Source: Anaeromonas gelatinilytica
GTDB lineage: Bacteria > Bacillota > Clostridia > Tissierellales > SIT17
DNA: 64,000 nucleotides
Assembly: GCF_016820635.1 (NCBI RefSeq)
Contig: NZ_WSFU01000137.1
Span: 1 to 64,000 of the forward strand
Direction: 5' to 3'
Position 1 is the stretch's first letter, and each line of letters opens with the position of its first letter. Below the pieces are notes generated by a model. It saw only the letters and a list, made by a program, of their open reading frames with translations, was not told the origin of the DNA and searched no databases. The position numbers and the translations under genes were made by a program. Positions 8,028 to 15,501 of this stretch are shown here, piece after piece.

Positions 8028-8837
8028 ATGATTAATCGTGAAGGAGAGTTTAATATTTCTTCGAACAAGACTCATTTAGTTGGCATTGTAAATATAACAG
8101 ATGATTCTTATTATGATGGAGGACGCTATAATACTGTTGAAAAAGCATTAAAAAGATGTGAAGAATTGGAGAAATTAGGTGTAGATATTATTGAATTAGG
8201 TGCGCAGTCTTTCTTTCCTGGTAGAAAGGAGAAAACAGTAGAAGAACAATGGCAAATTTTAAAGCCTGTGTTAAAAGAGCTAACTAAACATACAAAATTA
8301 CTTATATCTATTGATACTGATGAAATAGAACTTATGAAACTTTGTGCAGATGAGGGAGCAAAAATAATGAATATTCTTCAACCTAATGAGTTTCACTTTG
8401 AAACTATTAAAGCATTAAAAAATTATCCAATTGGTTTTGTTGTTATGGATTATAAAAATCATAATAAACCTATCATACAAGCGTTACAAGAAAGGGAAAA
8501 AGAAATATGGAATTGGTGTTTAGATCATGATATAAGTACTAAAAGAATTATATTTGATCCTGGAATAGGATTGCCATATGGTAAGAATACTGAAGAGACA
8601 TTGGAAATGTTTCAAAGAATTGATGAATTAAATGAAGGTCCTTTTCCTATTCTGTTATCTTATGCAAGAAAAAGTTTTATGCAAGATTTGTATTCATTAA
8701 ATGTAGAAGAGAGGTTAAGCCCTACTGTTGCTTTATCATTATATTTTTATGAGAAAAAGGTTTCATTTTTAAGAATTCATGATGTTAAAGATATATTGAT
8801 AGCTTTAGATATTTGGAAAAAAGTCAAAGGAATATAG
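8028..8837 (+). CDS. folP: Divergent dihydropteroate synthase / pterin-binding protein
   Basis: DHPS condenses pterin pyrophosphate with p-aminobenzoate. The TIM-barrel motifs are present but altered. GIVNITDDSYYDGGRY replaces the usual NVTPDSFSDGG. DIIELGAQSFFPGRK replaces the DIGGESTRPG loop. FDPGIGLPYGKNTEETL is near residues 177-193, YARKSFM replaces SRKSFI, and LRIHDV replaces RVHDV. The Asn that binds the pyrophosphate Mg, the FDPGIG Asp and the Lys-Ser pair remain. The 269-residue length is normal. The pABA loop has Phe-Phe where Thr-Arg usually sits, so substrate specificity or sulfonamide sensitivity may differ. Its place between folK and folE2 supports a pterin-pathway role. Confidence 0.78.
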   Translation: MINREGEFNISSNKTHLVGIVNITDDSYYDGGRYNTVEKALKRCEELEKLGVDIIELGAQSFFPGRKEKTVEEQWQILKPVLKELTKHTKLLISIDTDEIELMKLCADEGAKIMNILQPNEFHFETIKALKNYPIGFVVMDYKNHNKPIIQALQEREKEIWNWCLDHDISTKRIIFDPGIGLPYGKNTEETLEMFQRIDELNEGPFPILLSYARKSFMQDLYSLNVEERLSPTVALSLYFYEKKVSFLRIHDVKDILIALDIWKKVKGI

Positions 8838-8879
8838 TGGATAATAAAATATTTTCTTATTTAAAATAGGAGGTACAAT

Positions 8880-9239
8880 ATGATATTAGTCAAAGAATTT
8901 GAATTTGATGCAGCTCATAATTTGATTAATTATAAGGGTAAATGTGAAAAATTACATGGTCACACATATAAATTAGTAGTTAAATTAAAAGGTAGAAAAG
9001 ATAATGAGGATATGATTTATGATTTTGTTGATCTTAAGAAATTGGTTAAAGAAAATATATTGGTAGAATTTGATCATGGGTATATTAATGATTTTATTGA
9101 ACAACCTACCGCTGAAAACATAGCAGAATATATCTGGAATAAACTAGAAAAATTAATTGAGAGAGAAAATGTGAATTTGCATGAAATTGAAGTTTGGGAA
9201 ACAAAAAATTCAGGGATAATATATAATGGAGAATACTAA
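8880..9239 (+). CDS. queD: 6-pyruvoyl-tetrahydropterin synthase family (QueD / PTPS-I/III type)
   Basis: This COG0720 enzyme acts on dihydroneopterin triphosphate. The 119 residues contain the zinc-binding His residues (His13 in DAAH, plus His27 and His29 in HGH) and a catalytic-site motif reading C-E-K-L-H-G-H. QueD has Cys at the first position; as I recall, the CExxHGH form marks dual PTPS-I/III members that can make 6-hydroxymethyl-dihydropterin directly. In this operon (FolE2, PTPS, FolK, FolP, no FolB) that activity would close the folate pathway. A role in queuosine synthesis is possible, but no queC, queE or queF is nearby. AGGAGG is well placed, and the stop overlaps the folE2 start by one base. 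Confidence 0.85.
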   Translation: MILVKEFEFDAAHNLINYKGKCEKLHGHTYKLVVKLKGRKDNEDMIYDFVDLKKLVKENILVEFDHGYINDFIEQPTAENIAEYIWNKLEKLIERENVNLHEIEVWETKNSGIIYNGEY

Positions 9240-10000
9240 TGAAAGATGTACAAGAGCAAAAAGATTATAGAAATGTTTATTTAAATGAAGTAGGTATAAA
9301 AAAATTAAATTTTTTTATAGATATCAAGAAAAAAGATGGAACATGGGAAACAACAAAGGCTGTAATTGGTATGTCTGTTGATTTAGATGAAAGTCAAAAA
9401 GGGACACATATGTCGAGATTTGTTGATGTGATACAAGATAATAATAGATTAGATTTTAATAATATGGATAATACTCTTAAAATTATACGAGATAGATTAG
9501 AAGCTAAGAATAGTTATATAAATCTTAAATTTGATTATTTTATTCAAAAAGAAGCTCCAGTATCTAAAAAGATATCATATTTAGATGTGGGAGTAGACTA
9601 TAAGGCATGGCTTAAAGATGATAATTTTATATCTGAGATGACTGTAAATATTCCAATTACAACACTTTGTCCATGTTCTAAGGAAATTTCAAATTATAGT
9701 GCTCATAATCAAAGGGCAAATGTGGCTTTGACTATTAGAACTGATAAATTTATTTGGATTGAAGATTTAGTGAAAATAGCAGAGGAATCCTCGTCATCTC
9801 CTATTTATGCTATGTTAAAAAGACCAGATGAAAAATATGTAACCGAATATGCTTTTGATCATCCTAAATTTGTTGAGGATGTGTGTAGAGATGTAAAACT
9901 TAAATTAGATAAATTTAAAAATATAAAAAATTATGAGGTTGAAGTAGAGAGTTATGAAAGTATTCATAATCACTCTGCCTATGCAAAGGTAATTTATTAG
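9239..10000 (+). CDS. folE2: GTP cyclohydrolase I type 2 (FolE2)
   Basis: It converts GTP to dihydroneopterin triphosphate, the entry step to folate. The 253 residues show FolE2 features: VIGMSVDLDESQKGTHMSRF at about residues 41-60 and the metal-ligand segment TTLCPCSKEISNYSAHNQR at about 140-158, containing the conserved Cys. The His-rich tail SYESIHNHSAYAKV closes the protein. FolE2 enzymes accept metals other than zinc and often accompany or replace FolE. Translation is coupled to queD by the TAATG overlap. It is the last gene of the operon; a terminator follows. Confidence 0.93.
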   Translation: MKDVQEQKDYRNVYLNEVGIKKLNFFIDIKKKDGTWETTKAVIGMSVDLDESQKGTHMSRFVDVIQDNNRLDFNNMDNTLKIIRDRLEAKNSYINLKFDYFIQKEAPVSKKISYLDVGVDYKAWLKDDNFISEMTVNIPITTLCPCSKEISNYSAHNQRANVALTIRTDKFIWIEDLVKIAEESSSSPIYAMLKRPDEKYVTEYAFDHPKFVEDVCRDVKLKLDKFKNIKNYEVEVESYESIHNHSAYAKVIY

Positions 10001-10042
10001 TATTTAATGTGTGATTATAAAAAATATAGATATTATTTATTA

Positions 10043-10067
10043 GAAGGAGCTGAAAAGCTTCTTTTTT
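10043..10067 (+). terminator. Terminator of the folate operon
   Basis: AAGGAGCT and AGCTTCTT pair around a GAAA loop (one G-T pair) and lead into TTTTTT. The stretch from here to 10220 shows nothing else recognisable. Confidence 0.8.
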
Positions 10068-10220
10068 AGTATAATTAAGTTTTTATTATGAAAGGATAAT
10101 TAATAGATTTAATTTCAAAATTGTAATTTAGAAGTAATAATGATGAAATATTATCCTTATTTATTTTATGTTTAATGAGATAATGAAGAATTTAAGAAGT
10201 AATTAGTAGACTCCATAAAA

Positions 10221-10300
10221 GTTACTAATAGTTACTTAAGTTTCTTAAGGATGCTATTAAGGCAAAAGGCAATCATATAATCTTATAGTAACTAATGAAA
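10221..10300 (+). promoter_or_regulatory. Repeated GTTACT operator-like sites upstream of the XRE gene
   Basis: GTTACTAATAG (10221-10231) and GTTACTTAAG (10231-10240) lie next to each other. An inverted form, CTTATAGTAAC, lies at about 10282-10292. The same core, GTTACTTATAG / CTATAAGTAAC, forms the arms of the palindrome at 10714-10759. The shared motif suggests the adjacent XRE protein binds both places; that is inference. Confidence 0.5.
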
Positions 10301-10321
10301 CTATAAGAAACGGGTGATATT

Positions 10322-10663
10322 ATGGAAATTAATAAAGTTATGTTTGGAAAAAGATTGAAGGAAATTAGAAAGTTAAGAAATATGACGTCTAATAAATTAG
10401 CTGAAGTATGTAAAATAGAGCCATCATTTGTAAGACAAATTGAAAGTGCAGCTAAATATCCAAGTATTCCAGTATTTGTAAAGTTGTGTAATGCACTTAG
10501 GGTTTCTCCTGAGTATTTGCTAAAAGATAGTTTAGATGAAATTGATGAACCAGATAATTTAAAAGCTTTATATAATAAACTTAAAAATTTAACTCCAAAT
10601 GAAATTGAATTAGTTACAGATATATTAGAAGATATTTTAAAGCATAGACAGCAATATTTATAG
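10322..10663 (+). CDS. XRE-family helix-turn-helix regulator
   Basis: The 113-residue DNA-binding protein has an N-terminal XRE/Cro-type HTH at about residues 7-67: FGKRLKEIRKLRNMTSNKLA, then a recognition helix in PSFVRQIESAAKYPS. The C-terminal half is a short helical region (LTPNEIELVTDILEDIL), probably for dimerisation. Most Gly/Asn turn positions match the fold. A GGGTG ribosome binding site precedes the ATG. The flanks hold repeated GTTACT motifs that also make up the palindrome in front of the next gene, so it is probably an autoregulator that also controls the 64-residue neighbour. Its signal and target set are unknown. Confidence 0.82.
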   Translation: MEINKVMFGKRLKEIRKLRNMTSNKLAEVCKIEPSFVRQIESAAKYPSIPVFVKLCNALRVSPEYLLKDSLDEIDEPDNLKALYNKLKNLTPNEIELVTDILEDILKHRQQYL

Positions 10664-10692
10664 AGAGAAATAAATCATAATCATTACACAGT

Positions 10693-10722
10693 TTGACATA
10701 TTTCGCATTTAAATGCATATAT
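10693..10722 (+). promoter_or_regulatory. Promoter overlapping the palindrome
   Basis: A perfect TTGACA at 10693-10698 is followed by an extended -10-like TG-C-ATATAT at 10714-10722 (18-base spacer). The -10 lies inside the left arm of the palindrome, so a protein bound there would block RNA polymerase. Confidence 0.55.
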
Positions 10723-10759
10723 ACTATAAGTAACAAAAGTTACTTATAGTATATATGCA
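10714..10759. repeat. 46-bp perfect palindrome (21-bp arms, AAAA spacer)
   Basis: TGCATATATACTATAAGTAAC (10714-10734) is the exact reverse complement of 10739-10759, separated by AAAA. There is no T tract after it, and it sits between TTGACA and the next gene's ribosome binding site. It is therefore better explained as an operator or a leader hairpin than as a terminator. Confidence 0.9.
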
Positions 10760-10778
10760 AAGATAAGGAGGAAAGATT

Positions 10779-10973
10779 GTGGGTAATGATTATGCGGAGA
10801 TTTTAGGTAAAATAGTTGACATCATAGGTGAAGTAGAATCTAAAATGACTTCTAATGATACTAAGGAAGGTTTTGAAGCGGAAAGATACCTATTGCAAAA
10901 AATCTATGAAGATCTGATAAAATTAGTGGTTAAATCAGAAAAAAGATATATTGAATGTCAGATTGATGTTTAA
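10779..10973 (+). CDS. Small hypothetical protein, 64 aa
   Basis: I do not recognise this protein. It starts with GTG and has a strong AAGGAGGAAAG ribosome binding site. The product is short, soluble and predicted largely helical (AEILGKIVDIIGEVESKM, then RYLLQKIYEDLIKLVVKSEK), with one Cys near the end and no membrane segment. It is preceded by a sigma-A-like promoter embedded in a perfect 46-bp palindrome whose arms share a motif with the region upstream of the XRE gene. A terminator follows at 11036. The strong promoter, palindrome and ribosome binding site support a real, tightly regulated gene. Function is unknown. Confidence 0.65.
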   Translation: MGNDYAEILGKIVDIIGEVESKMTSNDTKEGFEAERYLLQKIYEDLIKLVVKSEKRYIECQIDV

Positions 10974-11035
10974 TAATTGAATTGTAAATATTAATATAAT
11001 AAAAAAATAATGAATTGAATATTTTGGAAGCAGTT

Positions 11036-11077
11036 AAAAACTCATTTTATTGTATAAATATAAAATGAGTTTTTTTA
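11036..11077 (+). terminator. Terminator after the 64-aa gene
   Basis: AAAAACTCATTTTA (11036-11049) pairs with TAAAATGAGTTTTT (11061-11074) around an 11-base loop and extends into a T tract. No gene is visible from here to 11274. Confidence 0.85.
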
Positions 11078-11274
11078 ATGAGTAGATTTTTTATTAAATA
11101 TTTTTAAGTAGAGGTTTTGATAAGAATCAAAGTAAATATATTAACCTTCTATATTTAATAAAAAAATAGGATAATAGCATAAAATAATATAATTAATTAT
11201 TAATATAAATTAAATGTTTAATATATAAATAAATGCATATAATAATGGTGAAAAAATGATTAGGAGGTAAAAAT

Positions 11275-11493
11275 ATGAGAAAACTTTCAGATGCAGAAAT
11301 GTTATCATTAACAAATTTATTAAAGGCTGAAAAAGATGGATTAGCAGTATCTAGGGTTATGCAAGGAGTAATAAGTGATGAAGACTTAAAGAAACAAGCT
11401 GAGGCTGGTATTTTAGCAATGGAAGGTAGAATTAAAGGAATACAGCAGTTTATCAACGAAAATAGAATAACAGAAACAGGGGAGATGAAATGA
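11275..11493 (+). CDS. Small spore-coat-associated protein, partner of CotF-like gene
   Basis: The 72-residue protein reads KLSDAEMLSLTNLLKAEKDG then a helix ending IKGIQQFINENR. This looks like the first helical hairpin of the CotF/ferritin-like coat families, and it is encoded directly before a CotF-domain protein with a 4-base ATGA overlap. In other spore formers such short proteins pair with CotF proteins. A near-consensus TAGGAGG precedes the ATG. It probably acts in the spore coat during late sporulation. The assignment rests on neighbourhood and length more than on any sharp motif. Confidence 0.65.
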   Translation: MRKLSDAEMLSLTNLLKAEKDGLAVSRVMQGVISDEDLKKQAEAGILAMEGRIKGIQQFINENRITETGEMK

Positions 11494-11792
11494 TGACTAA
11501 CTTTTTAGGAAATAGGGTAAAAAACATGACAGATATTAATGATGAAGTAATAGTAAATAATATGCTTGCATCAGCTAAGGGAGCATCTAATGCATATATG
11601 AATGCGACTTTAGCAAGTTCAACGCCTGAGTTAAGAGCAATGTATGGCTCAAGTTTGAATGAAGTAGTTGGAGAACATACAGTCTTAATGAAACTTGCAG
11701 TAAAAAAAGGTTGGGAAAATCCTTATAATTCACCTTCACAGCAACTTACAGATACTTATAATAAATCTCAAAACACAGTATCTATAGAATAA
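11490..11792 (+). CDS. CotF-family spore coat protein
   Basis: The 100-residue product carries the coat protein F pattern: an alternating helical region with NNMLASAKGASNAYMNATLA and SSTPELRAMY, then the C-terminal core GSSLNEVVGEHTVLMKLAVK. It ends with KKGWENPYNSPSQQLTDTYN, very typical of CotF-like coat proteins. It is translationally coupled to the smaller upstream gene. It is expected in the coat of the forming spore. This is one of the main pointers to a spore-forming organism. The second in-frame ATG (11493) could also serve as the start. Confidence 0.85.
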   Translation: MMTNFLGNRVKNMTDINDEVIVNNMLASAKGASNAYMNATLASSTPELRAMYGSSLNEVVGEHTVLMKLAVKKGWENPYNSPSQQLTDTYNKSQNTVSIE

Positions 11793-12046
11793 ATTACTTT
11801 ATGGTAATAGTAAGAATATATATTAATAATGATTTAGATAAGATTTAATTATATTTATATTTTTGGTTAATTATAATTTTAATATTTAATTAACTCAATT
11901 AGTATTTTAGAATCTTATAATTGGATATGAATTTATAAAAAAGAAAGCTGAAAAATTTAAATTAAACAATTTACTTAAGAATGTAGCAGATTTAAAATCA
12001 GTTTTTCTTCAAAAGAGTTATATAATGAGTGTATTAGTCTATATCA

Positions 12047-12624
12047 GGTAGTGTAAATAAATCTGTGCTTAAGTGAAAAATGAGACTCCTTTCTGGCAAC
12101 AATTAACAATAAAATTGAAACCAGAGAGGAGTTTTATTATGCCAACTTTACCAAAAGAAATATTTAGAGAAATGATTAAAGATGGAAATTTAAAGACAGC
12201 AGGGAATCTTCATTCCTATCTAAAAGATATCTTTAAAGATGCCTTACAGGAAATGTTAGAAGTAGAGTTTGATGTGGAACTGGTATATGAAAAAGGTGAC
12301 AGATTAAATAAAAATACAGACAATAGAAGAAATGGACATACAGAAAAGAAGGTAAAGACTGCATTTGAAGACATGGACATAAAAGTTCCAAGGGATAGAA
12401 ATAGCGAATTTGAGCCTGAAGTCGTATCTAAAAATGTGCGGAATATATCAGGAATTGAGGAGAAGATTATATCACTTTATGCAAGGGGTATGTCAACCAA
12501 AGATATTTGTGATCAACTAAATCATATCTACAGAATAGAAGTATCTGCCGAAATGGTAAGTAAAATAACTGACAAAATAATACCTAGAATTAAAGAATGG
12601 CAAAATAGACCTCTTGATTTGTAG
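12047..12624 (+). mobile_element. Truncated IS256-family insertion sequence
   Basis: The left end appears to begin near 12047 with a GTAGTGTAAATAAATCTGTG-like terminal sequence typical of IS256 relatives. The transposase gene follows but is cut short at 12624, and no right-end inverted repeat was found downstream. The element therefore appears immobile. Flanking target duplications cannot be assigned because one end is missing. Confidence 0.7.
12139..12624 (+). pseudogene. IS256-family (mutator-type) transposase, N-terminal fragment
   Basis: Only about 161 residues of a roughly 400-residue transposase remain. Recognisable parts are LKDIFKDALQEMLEVEFD, the NRRNGHTEKKVKT motif, the DIKVPRDRNSEFEPEVV strand, IISLYARGMSTKDI and SAEMVSKITDKI, all standard for IS256 transposases. 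The protein stops directly after EWQNRPLDL, just before the conserved segment with the first catalytic Asp, so all DDE residues are lost. ATG 12139 has GAGAGGAG upstream; an upstream GTG extension at 12073 runs through the terminal region and is unlikely to be used. Confidence 0.88.
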
Positions 12625-12632
12625 ATTAGGAG

Positions 12633-12675
12633 AATAGATAGAGGTATACTAAAAAAATACTTCTATCTATTTTTA
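12633..12675. terminator. Hairpin at the truncated end of the IS fragment
   Basis: AATAGATAGAGGTAT (12633-12647) and ATACTTCTATCTATT (12657-12671) form a 15-bp stem with one G-T pair, followed by TTTTA. It probably terminates transcription coming through the IS fragment. The stretch from here to 12872 shows only a possible TATAAT near 12779. Confidence 0.65.
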
Positions 12676-12872
12676 TTCAAATCATAAATTAAGACTAGAT
12701 TGCTTTTTAATAATAAGATATTTTAGAAATGGATGTAAATGTGTATAGAGAAAGGCTCGTGGTTAAAAATGGAATTTGTGATATAATAAAATTAACTGGA
12801 ATTATTTATTTTTTCATAAAAGATTATAGTTCTTTATTAAAAAATAAATGATATTAAAGGGGGAGCTTTATT

Positions 12873-13940
12873 ATGAGATCAGAAGGTTTTAATGCGTATA
12901 CTAGATATATGATTTTAAAACATGCTTTGAAAGAAAATAACGTTTCCCAAACATGTAAAGTCTGTGGTATTTCGAGAACGACATTTTATAATTGGTATAG
13001 AGATTATCAGAAATATGGAATTACTGGATTACAGAATAAAGAACCTAAAAAACCTAAAATGCCAAATAAGGTAAGTAAAACTATTGAGAATGAAATTTTA
13101 GCCTATGTTGAGCGATTCCCAGCTGATGGTCCGAAAAGAATTTATTATGAATTGAAATCAGAAGGTTTTGAAATTGGAGAATCTGGAATTTATAATGTTT
13201 TAAAACGACATAATTTATCAAGAAAAGCTCAAAGAATTACATATTCTAAAAACAAGTTTTCTAATTTAAATGTGAAAAAAGAGAAAAAACAATCTAAATT
13301 ACCTTTTGATAAGGATAAAGAACCAATTTATCCATGTCATTTTGTGATTCAGCGTATTGATTTTATTGGAAGATTTGATGGAATTGGAAAAGTTTATCAA
13401 TATAGTTTGTATGATGTTTATTCTAAATTGGGTGTTGTGAAGTTGTACAATAAAAAGCAAGATATAGATATTTGGTATTTCTTTGAGATTAAGATTATGT
13501 ATTTACTTAAGATATTTAATTTAAAAATGGATTATTTGATTACTAAAAAAACAAAAGAATTTATTCCTTATTTTGTTAAAGGTAATAAATATAAAGAAAT
13601 TATTGAGAAATTAAATATTAAACATAGTTTTTTTGAAAGAGAAGAAGGTTCTTTATTGAATTCTATGAATGAATTTAATGAGTTCTTAGTCAAAGAATTT
13701 TATAATAAAATAGGAATTAATATAAATATAAATTCTTTTACTAAGTTGGAAAGAACTTTTTATAAGTTTTTAAGGCATTACAATTTTTCTAAAATTATTT
13801 CAGAAGGTTGCAATGAAGGAAAAACGCCAGCAGAGATTATTCTTGAAAGAGCTATTGAAAATAATGTAGATTTTGATATGCTGCCTCTTTGGTTTTTAGC
13901 TTTGTTTAATCAAAAGAAATGGGTTGATGAAAATGAATAA
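12873..13940 (+). CDS. Integrase-fold (IS481/IS3-like) protein, probably domesticated
   Basis: The 355-residue protein has an N-terminal helix-turn-helix pair (KVCGISRTTFYNWYRDYQKY at about 29-48, and a second unit ending at about 115). A retroviral-integrase-like domain follows. The first catalytic Asp survives (Asp163 in QRIDFIG) and a candidate third Glu remains (Glu267 in MNEFNEF). The usual T-D-N-G-x-E-F motif reads T-K-K-T-K-E-F at 224-230, replacing the second catalytic Asp with Lys. That should abolish transposition. The frame is full length, has GGGGGAG before the ATG, and overlaps the next gene, so it looks like a maintained cellular gene, perhaps a DNA-binding regulator. An inactive relic is the alternative. 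Confidence 0.7.
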   Translation: MRSEGFNAYTRYMILKHALKENNVSQTCKVCGISRTTFYNWYRDYQKYGITGLQNKEPKKPKMPNKVSKTIENEILAYVERFPADGPKRIYYELKSEGFEIGESGIYNVLKRHNLSRKAQRITYSKNKFSNLNVKKEKKQSKLPFDKDKEPIYPCHFVIQRIDFIGRFDGIGKVYQYSLYDVYSKLGVVKLYNKKQDIDIWYFFEIKIMYLLKIFNLKMDYLITKKTKEFIPYFVKGNKYKEIIEKLNIKHSFFEREEGSLLNSMNEFNEFLVKEFYNKIGINININSFTKLERTFYKFLRHYNFSKIISEGCNEGKTPAEIILERAIENNVDFDMLPLWFLALFNQKKWVDENE

Positions 13941-15183
13941 AGTAGATTGTAGAGTTGCAGTAATTGGTGGTGGAATTTCTGGTCTTGTTATGGCATCAAA
14001 TTTACAAAAAAAAGGTTATAAAAATGTTACTGTTTTTGAAAGAGAAAACAGAATAGGTGGTAAACTGTATACTATTTGGTATAAGGGTAAATCCTATGAG
14101 TTGGGTGCACTTTTTGGTTTGCCTGTTCAAAAGAATTTACAATATCTTATAAAAACATTAAATATAAAGATTGATGGTCCAATTTTGTGTCGAGTAAATT
14201 ATGATACAAATGGTAATAAAATCATGCAAATTCCGAAGGAGTCATTAGGGGATTTTCTTGAAGAAATTAATCGTTTACCCGATGTTTTGGATGATTATAA
14301 ATCTTTAGAGAAGATTAATATTAAAAATATTGAGTCACCATTAATGTTACCGTTTTCAAAATGGTGTGATATTCATCAATTTAGTGTTTTAAAGAATATT
14401 TATATGCATCATTTTACTAGCTATGGATTGGGAGATATAGATGAAGTCCCAGCGATTTATGTGTTACGTATATTAAGTTATGATACTGTAATGTCTTTTA
14501 TAGAGTTGCCTGAATTTTTTACACGGAAATATGGAATGACATCTCTAGTTAAGACTTTAGGTCAAAGTATTAAAGATTTAAGATTAGGACAAAATGTAAA
14601 AAATATTAATTTGTCAAATCATAATACATTATATGTTTGTACAGAGTTTGAGGAACTTGAATTTGATCGTGTTATCATTACATCTCCCATTGAACAATTT
14701 ATTGATCTTTTTGATGATAATGAAATGAAAGATTTTTTGGAATGTATTAAATATCAAGATTATACTGTCTATGCTTTTATCGGGAAGAATCTCCCAAAAG
14801 GATGTGGATGTGTATTAGAAAATTTATCTAGAGAAAGAAGAGGTCACCTTATTATATGGAATTCTCGTTGGGATTCAGTCAAAGATGAAGGATTATTAAC
14901 TGTTTATGCTTATAATCATCCTAAACTTTCTAGTTTAGAATCTTTTAAATTATTAGAAAATGATTTGATAAAGTTGGGAATTGAAGATCCGAAGTTATAC
15001 CAGTTTAAAAATTGGAAACAAGGTCCATATGTTGATTCGTATGTATTACAAAAGGGATTTTATGAAAAAATGGAATCGATGCAGGGTAAAAATAATATTT
15101 TTTTAGCAGGTGAAATTATGAGTACGGTTTCAATGGAAAATTGTATTCGATACTCCAATTATTTAATAGATAAATATTTTTAA
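13927..15183 (+). CDS. FAD-dependent oxidoreductase, amine oxidase / protoporphyrinogen oxidase-like
   Basis: The flavoprotein has about 418 residues. Its FAD-binding Rossmann motif VAVIGGGISGLVMASNLQKK is near the N-terminus, followed by VFERENRIGGKL, which holds the conserved Glu and GG. The C-terminal FAD signature NIFLAGEIMSTVSMENCIRY is about 30 residues from the end. The middle is divergent and does not reveal a substrate. The start overlaps the end of the integrase-fold gene by 14 bases (ATG 13927; a TTG at 13924 and an ATG at 13933 are also in frame), so translation is probably coupled. Functional linkage with that DNA-binding protein is inferred only from the overlap. Confidence 0.75.
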   Translation: MKMNKVDCRVAVIGGGISGLVMASNLQKKGYKNVTVFERENRIGGKLYTIWYKGKSYELGALFGLPVQKNLQYLIKTLNIKIDGPILCRVNYDTNGNKIMQIPKESLGDFLEEINRLPDVLDDYKSLEKINIKNIESPLMLPFSKWCDIHQFSVLKNIYMHHFTSYGLGDIDEVPAIYVLRILSYDTVMSFIELPEFFTRKYGMTSLVKTLGQSIKDLRLGQNVKNINLSNHNTLYVCTEFEELEFDRVIITSPIEQFIDLFDDNEMKDFLECIKYQDYTVYAFIGKNLPKGCGCVLENLSRERRGHLIIWNSRWDSVKDEGLLTVYAYNHPKLSSLESFKLLENDLIKLGIEDPKLYQFKNWKQGPYVDSYVLQKGFYEKMESMQGKNNIFLAGEIMSTVSMENCIRYSNYLIDKYF

Positions 15184-15190
15184 TGAGTAT

Positions 15191-15233
15191 AAGTTGCTTG
15201 GATGATTTTTAATCATTTAAAGTAACTTTTTTA
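15191..15233 (+). terminator. Terminator after the flavoprotein gene
   Basis: AAGTTGCTT pairs with AAGTAACTT (one G-T pair), with further pairing of GATGATT and AATCATT inside, followed by TTTTT. It separates this gene pair from hypB. Confidence 0.75.
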
Positions 15234-15240
15234 TTTTTAA

Positions 15241-15324
15241 GTATAGTTTACACTTTTTTTCTAGATAAGACTTTTTTGTAGGTTATTATACAGATTTAGA
15301 TTGTCTTAAAATTGTAAACTATAC
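15241..15324. repeat. 84-base element bounded by 12-bp inverted repeats
   Basis: GTATAGTTTACA (15241-15252) is the exact reverse complement of TGTAAACTATAC (15313-15324), and pairing continues for four more bases after one mismatch. A second pair, TAAGAC / GTCTTA, lies inside. It occupies the gap before hypB. It could be a paired operator, a structured leader or a miniature element. Nothing else was recognised between 15234 and 15501. Confidence 0.6.
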
Positions 15325-15501
15325 ATGAAACATAAAATGGTATAGAGCTTGAAAATTAAACAATTATATTATTTTGACATCAGTAAAATTTTGGAATATA
15401 CTGAAAACGATAAAAAAATAACAAAGCAACAAAATTATTTATGATGTTAAATTGTATAAAAAAATAAAAGAAAAATTGGAATAAATTAAGGAGGAAAGTA
15501 T

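Noticed and set aside
11935-12050. Open stretch of about 45 codons before the IS256 fragment
   Set aside because: No start, no ribosome binding site and low-complexity composition; not distinguishable from chance.
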